Below, in pieces: positions 6,005-8,810 of a DNA stretch of 8,810 bases. Every line of letters starts with the position of its first letter. Position 1 is the first letter of the stretch. Source of the stretch: an uncultured Erysipelotrichaceae bacterium (lineage in GTDB: Bacteria; Bacillota_I; Bacilli_A; Erysipelotrichales; Erysipelotrichaceae); the NCBI GenBank assembly GCA_902796525.1, contig CADBPB010000092.1:1-8810 (forward strand), read 5' to 3'. The notes below the pieces were generated by a model. That model saw nothing but the letters and a program-made list of their open reading frames with translations, had not been told where the DNA came from and did no database searches. Both the position numbers and the translations under genes were made by a program.

Positions 6005-7354
6005 TCAGTCGGCCATTTCGTGATAGATGATGGCCACATCCGAAAGCTTGTCGAACCAGTCCCCTTTGCTGAATTTCGATCTTCCATCGATCCGCAGGGC
6101 GGAAACTCTGTGCAATGCCCGATCGTTTGCTCTTTTAATATCTTTCTGGGGGATCAGGACAATGTCTGTCAGGCCGATCCTCATCAGTTCCATCTCGACT
6201 TCCTTATAGTCCTTGCCGATATAATAAATGTAGTTTTCCGGCATGCAGAGCTGACCGGGATGTTCGCGGGCGATCTCCTCGTTTGTCAGCGGCTGATAGT
6301 ACACCACCTCGACTTTGGCATCCGTTCTGACCCAGTCATCTTCTTTGTAATCACGGGAACCGTCGATGCTGACAGAAACGACGCCGCCTTCTTTGAACGG
6401 TCCGTTCTTTTCCATAAACCGGGTCAGTGAAGCCTGCAGTCCCTGCTCTTCGAGCTCTCTCAGCACTTCCTGATAGCTGCGGTTGAGATAGTGCTTTTCA
6501 TTATAAAGCAGCGGCATTTCGAATGAATTCTCGCCTCGCTGATAGGCTTCGCAATAGTTCACGGCTTTCCTGAACTGTTCGGAAGAAGCCCAGGCGGATG
6601 CTTCATATGCTCTTACCGCATTCAACGGATGGGTGCTGTAACCGAAGGTCATGAACTCCATCGTTTTGTTTACGGCATTCTCATTGACCAGCTGACGGTA
6701 TTCTTCCGCCTGCTGCATGAATGCTTCCATATTGATCGGCTCATCGATCCCTTTGCTGAAACCTGCCAGACGGGCGCAGACCTCCATCATGTTATCCGGA
6801 GAACCGTCACAGAGGATGGCGGCCCTATCTGCCGAGAATTCGCTGCAGCGCATCCAGTAGTAGAATGCTGCCCGGATCGGCTGCGTCAGCAAGGCGCTGA
6901 CTCCCTGCCCAAGCAAAGTGAATAGAGCGCCGTTCAGGATCATCTGACCCATCGTACGGTACAAGACATGGTGACAGGCGATATGCCCGCATTCATGTGC
7001 CAGAACGGTCGGAATCAGTCTCTCCGGCAGAGCTTCCAGCAGACCGGAAGTCATGACGATGAACGGTTTCGTATCGCCGCTGGTATAGGAATTCGGATAA
7101 GGATTCATCTGCAGGAACAGATCCGGAACCTCGATATCCAGCTTCTTGCAGATCGGCGTCAGCATGTCTTTGTATTTGCTTAACTGCTGATCCGTGATAT
7201 GGACCAGTGTGGACATATTCTGTATGTAGAACAGTTTCTCATTCCAGACTTTCATGTATGACTTCAGCAGCTGGGTAAAGCCCGGAATGGCTTTCAGCGC
7301 ATTCAGCGCGTTCTTATCAGTTTCGTGAAGAAAGATATTGTAATTCAAAGACAC
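6005..7354 (-). CDS. M48-type zinc metallopeptidase with two C-terminal PASTA-like repeats
   Basis: 449 residues. The peptidase domain (about 40-250) has the zinc motif HECGH (120-124) in LAHECGHIACHH, the third ligand Glu172 in SEFSADRAA, and the HPLNAVRA element (242-249) seen near the end of M48 domains. The HtpX/Ste24 relatives are usually multi-pass membrane proteins. Here there is no N-terminal membrane segment or signal peptide, only a hydrophobic stretch at about 137-157, so it may be soluble or loosely membrane-bound. The C-terminal third holds two repeats (about 290-353 and 378-445) sharing YxEV, EL, GL, IDG and DW. The start is GTG: an AAGGAGG site (7367-7361) lies exactly 6 bases before it and overlaps the stop codon of the ADP-ribosylglycohydrolase gene. 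It is the last gene of the right-hand operon. Substrate unknown; protein quality control is the usual role of HtpX-like enzymes. Confidence 0.9.
   Translation of the reverse strand: MSLNYNIFLHETDKNALNALKAIPGFTQLLKSYMKVWNEKLFYIQNMSTLVHITDQQLSKYKDMLTPICKKLDIEVPDLFLQMNPYPNSYTSGDTKPFIVMTSGLLEALPERLIPTVLAHECGHIACHHVLYRTMGQMILNGALFTLLGQGVSALLTQPIRAAFYYWMRCSEFSADRAAILCDGSPDNMMEVCARLAGFSKGIDEPINMEAFMQQAEEYRQLVNENAVNKTMEFMTFGYSTHPLNAVRAYEASAWASSEQFRKAVNYCEAYQRGENSFEMPLLYNEKHYLNRSYQEVLRELEEQGLQASLTRFMEKNGPFKEGGVVSVSIDGSRDYKEDDWVRTDAKVEVVYYQPLTNEEIAREHPGQLCMPENYIYYIGKDYKEVEMELMRIGLTDIVLIPQKDIKRANDRALHRVSALRIDGRSKFSKGDWFDKLSDVAIIYHEMAD
6020..6487 (-). repeat. Two tandem copies of a ~65-residue domain in the M48 protein
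   Basis: Copy A covers residues about 290-353 and copy B about 378-445. Aligned by eye they share SYQEVLRELEEQGL / DYKEVEMELMRIGL at the front and VSIDGSRDYKEDDW / LRIDGRSKFSKGDW near the end, followed by a V-rich strand ending in YY or IY. The DNA has diverged, so this is an old duplication. The layout (helix, then GL, strands, IDG, DW) is similar in style to PASTA or PASTA-like repeats in Bacillota surface proteins; the exact family is not certain. Confidence 0.7.
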
Positions 7355-7360
7355 AAGATA

Positions 7361-7367
7361 CCTCCTT
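7361..7367 (-). promoter_or_regulatory. Ribosome binding site that fixes the GTG start of the M48 gene
   Basis: AAGGAGG on the minus strand, 6 bases before GTG (7354-7352). Its first two As are part of the TAA stop of the upstream gene (7368-7366), so ribosomes ending there can reinitiate directly. No ATG at a comparable position competes with the GTG. Confidence 0.85.
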
Positions 7368-8142
7368 ATAAGATCTCATGGACGATCGTCTTCAGATAGT
7401 CGTCAAGATAGCTGTCGGCTTTCCGGATATACTCTTCAGGGATGCCGAAGCATGCTTCTGCAATGGGACCGGTGATGGCCGCGATCGTATCGGAATCCCC
7501 GCCGGTGGAGATCGCGTTGCGGATCGCGTCTTCGAACGAAACAGCTTCCAGAAACGCCTCGATAGCTTGAGGCACGGAGCCCTGACAGGTCACATCGAAA
7601 CGGTAGCTCTTTCGTATCCCATCCAGAGTGAAATCCATGTCGTAATAGTGTTCACGGACATAGCGACGTATCTCTTCCTGGCTCTTTCCTTCCTTCGCCA
7701 GCCAGATGCACGCCGTAGCTGCCTGCGCTCCCTTGATCCCTTCCGGATGATTATGAGTGACAGCCGCGCACTTCTCTGCCAGATCCAGCGCTTCCTCCAG
7801 TGATTCCGCAATTCGGGCACAGTAAGATGTTCTCATGGCGCTGCCGTTGCCGAAAGAATTGTAAGGCTCCGCATCATCATGAAACATCCAGTGATAGAAA
7901 TGACCGCCATAACCGCAGTCGGGATATCTCTTCCCTATTTTGTGCATCCAGTAGACCAGCTGATCGTTCAGATCGGCATAGTTCTGTTTCCTGGACTCAT
8001 GCAGCGCTTTGCCTACCGCGATCGTCATCACGGAATCATCCGTAAAAAAACAATGATCTGTAAACAGATCGAACTCTTTCGTCTTGATATTGTTCCATTC
8101 GAAACGGGAACCGACGATATCGCCAATGATTGCTCCGTACAT
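7366..8142 (-). CDS. ADP-ribosylglycohydrolase family protein (DraG/ARH fold)
   Basis: 258 residues, a little short of the usual 280-350. This all-helical, Mg-dependent family removes ADP-ribose from modified arginine or serine residues, or from other ADP-ribosylated substrates. Visible motifs: GAIIGDIVGSRFEW (3-16) with the conserved Glu15, FTDDSVMT (33-40) with the metal-binding Thr34-Asp35-Asp36, GNGSAMR (98-104), VTHNHPEG (128-135), and TGGDSDTIAA (213-222) with metal ligands Asp216, Asp218 and Thr219. The active site looks intact. Cytoplasmic; no signal or membrane segment. Start: AAAGGAG is 7 bases before the ATG and overlaps the Nudix stop. No ADP-ribosyltransferase and no nitrogenase genes are in the window, so this is not a classic DraT/DraG or toxin-antitoxin pair here. 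The Nudix gene directly upstream could process the released ADP-ribose. Confidence 0.92.
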   Translation of the reverse strand: MYGAIIGDIVGSRFEWNNIKTKEFDLFTDHCFFTDDSVMTIAVGKALHESRKQNYADLNDQLVYWMHKIGKRYPDCGYGGHFYHWMFHDDAEPYNSFGNGSAMRTSYCARIAESLEEALDLAEKCAAVTHNHPEGIKGAQAATACIWLAKEGKSQEEIRRYVREHYYDMDFTLDGIRKSYRFDVTCQGSVPQAIEAFLEAVSFEDAIRNAISTGGDSDTIAAITGPIAEACFGIPEEYIRKADSYLDDYLKTIVHEIL

Positions 8143-8149
8143 AGTAAAA

Positions 8150-8156
8150 CTCCTTT
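8150..8156 (-). promoter_or_regulatory. Ribosome binding site of the ADP-ribosylglycohydrolase gene, overlapping the Nudix stop
   Basis: AAAGGAG on the minus strand, 7 bases before the ATG at 8142. It shares two bases with the TAA stop of the Nudix gene (8157-8155). The layout is the same as at the next junction (7361-7367), which supports coupled translation along the operon. Confidence 0.8.
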
Positions 8157-8712
8157 ACAGTAAACCTTTGTATTTCAGATAATATCGCAACGCCAATGCG
8201 TCTCTTCGCTGTACAAGCTTATCGACATCATGCGCGGCATGATGTTCCAGACGGTCCAAAGCAGCCAAAGGATCCAGACAGACGATCTCCTTGATCAGGA
8301 TCTGTTCCTCTTCGGTACGATGCATGGACACTTCCCGTTCATCGATATAGGCATGAAAGAAAGTAGACAGCGTGATCCTGTGGATGAGATTGTAGGTATC
8401 CAGGATCGATCCCATCAGTTCGATGCCATGGATCTCATGGCCAAGTTCTTCCCTGCATTCTCTTGCCAGGGCGTCATCCAGGGTCTCATTCTCTTCCAGC
8501 CCGCCTCCGCAGGTCTCCAGATGATCGCGCATGCCAAAAAGGTCTTCTCCAACGATATGCAGAAAAACGAACTGACCTTTGCTGTTTTCGATCAGACCTC
8601 TTGCCGTATATCTTATATGATCATATCCCTCGTAGGGATACAAGTCATCTTTCAGTCGGCCGATAATCGGCCAATTCAGTTTAATATCTATCGTATCGAT
8701 ATCGATATCCAT
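8155..8712 (-). CDS. Nudix hydrolase
   Basis: 185 residues. The Nudix box GX5EX7REUXEEXGU fits residues 70-92 (Gly70, Glu76, Arg84-Glu85, Glu88-Glu89, Gly91). The two 'U' positions are Cys86 and His92 rather than large hydrophobics. The fold cleaves nucleoside diphosphates linked to another group (for example ADP-ribose, nucleotide sugars or damaged dNTPs); the substrate cannot be read from the box. The N-terminus (MDIDIDTIDIKLNW) is an extension before the Nudix domain, which begins near residue 33. The ATG lies one base after the stop of the upstream DAK2 gene (TGA, G, ATG), with only a weak GGA ahead, so translation probably depends on coupling. It sits directly before the ADP-ribosylglycohydrolase gene with a 12-base gap. 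A role in ADP-ribose breakdown is suggested by context only. Confidence 0.9.
   Translation of the reverse strand: MDIDIDTIDIKLNWPIIGRLKDDLYPYEGYDHIRYTARGLIENSKGQFVFLHIVGEDLFGMRDHLETCGGGLEENETLDDALARECREELGHEIHGIELMGSILDTYNLIHRITLSTFFHAYIDEREVSMHRTEEEQILIKEIVCLDPLAALDRLEHHAAHDVDKLVQRRDALALRYYLKYKGLL
8694..8707. repeat. 14-bp palindrome in a GATATC-type repeat at the Nudix start
   Basis: TATCGATATCGATA is a perfect 14-bp palindrome made of alternating ATCGAT units. It lies in codons 2-6 of the Nudix gene and encodes part of the Asp-Ile-Asp-Ile-Asp run. It is most simply explained by alternating GAT and ATC codons. As a hairpin or binding site it could influence initiation, but nothing else supports that. 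Confidence 0.5.
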
Positions 8713-8713
8713 C

Positions 8714-8810
8714 TCATTCCAGGCTGATCAGATAGCTGTATACCGGCTGGCCGCCGTTGACGATCTCGTAGTCGAAATCGGAATTGCCGCTGATGTATTT
8801 ATCGACTTCC
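8714..8810 (-). CDS. C-terminal end of a FakA/YloV-like DAK2-domain protein (partial, enters from the right)
   Basis: The last 31 codons of a gene whose start lies beyond the window, ending in TGA (8716-8714). The tail reads about SDFDYEIVNGGQPVYSYLIS then LE. The ending GGQPVYxYxxSxE after an acidic strand is what I recall from the C-terminus of YloV/FakA proteins, whose N-terminal DAK2 domain phosphorylates fatty acids bound by FakB (DegV-fold) partners. The call rests on this tail alone. The one-base gap to the Nudix start suggests it leads or belongs to the same operon. If correct, the region carries both a kinase-route protein and a CoA-ligase for exogenous fatty acids, though on separate transcripts. 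Confidence 0.65.
   Translation of the reverse strand, partial: EVDKYISGNSDFDYEIVNGGQPVYSYLISLE

Noticed and set aside
7366..8712. DarTG-like or DraT/DraG toxin-antitoxin or nitrogenase control system
   Set aside because: The glycohydrolase is of the DraG/ARH fold rather than a macrodomain, and no ADP-ribosyltransferase or nitrogenase gene is present in the window.
1..8810. CRISPR arrays, tRNA or rRNA genes, insertion sequences, attachment sites
   Set aside because: No regularly spaced direct repeats, cloverleaf-like segments, transposase or integrase motifs, or terminal inverted repeats were seen; coding density leaves only one gap above 100 bases.

Overview
The window reads as a compact stretch of a Bacillota (Firmicutes) chromosome. 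Base composition is near-balanced, Shine-Dalgarno sites are strong AGGAGG types, the terminators are hairpin plus T-run, and it carries NAD-dependent ligA, a TRAM-containing 5-methyluridine rRNA methyltransferase and the tail of a FakA/YloV-like DAK2 protein. The gene set and protein style suggest a gut-type lineage such as the Erysipelotrichia, but that is a guess from memory. No tRNA, rRNA, insertion sequence, phage gene or CRISPR array was seen.

Left block (1-4021, minus strand, read right to left): ligA; a 214-residue single-pass membrane protein of unknown function; a hairpin terminator; a full-length RlmD/RlmCD-type 23S rRNA m5U methyltransferase; then, overlapping its stop codon by ATGA, the first 22 codons of a second member of the same family. 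This second gene starts directly at the iron-sulfur cysteine motif, with no TRAM domain. This is a replication/repair gene followed by an RNA-modification pair.

Centre (4022-5996): a 164-base divergent promoter region, then a plus-strand acyl-CoA synthetase (AMP-binding family) with its own promoter, a good ribosome binding site and a strong terminator whose loop contains the stop codon. It is a single-gene transcription unit.

Right block (6005-8810, minus strand, read right to left): the last 31 codons of a FakA/YloV-like DAK2 protein, a Nudix hydrolase, an ADP-ribosylglycohydrolase and an M48-type zinc metallopeptidase with two tandem C-terminal repeats. Gaps are 1, 12 and 11 bases, and two of the Shine-Dalgarno sites overlap the previous stop codon, so this looks like one translationally coupled operon. 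The ADP-ribosylglycohydrolase and Nudix pair could act in series (release ADP-ribose from a target, then cleave it), which is an inference.

Most genes are housekeeping types. The points most worth a second look are the paired rRNA methyltransferases, the terminator sitting directly on the start of the first one, the repeat-bearing M48 protein in an ADP-ribose-type operon, and a marked excess of GATC tetranucleotides.
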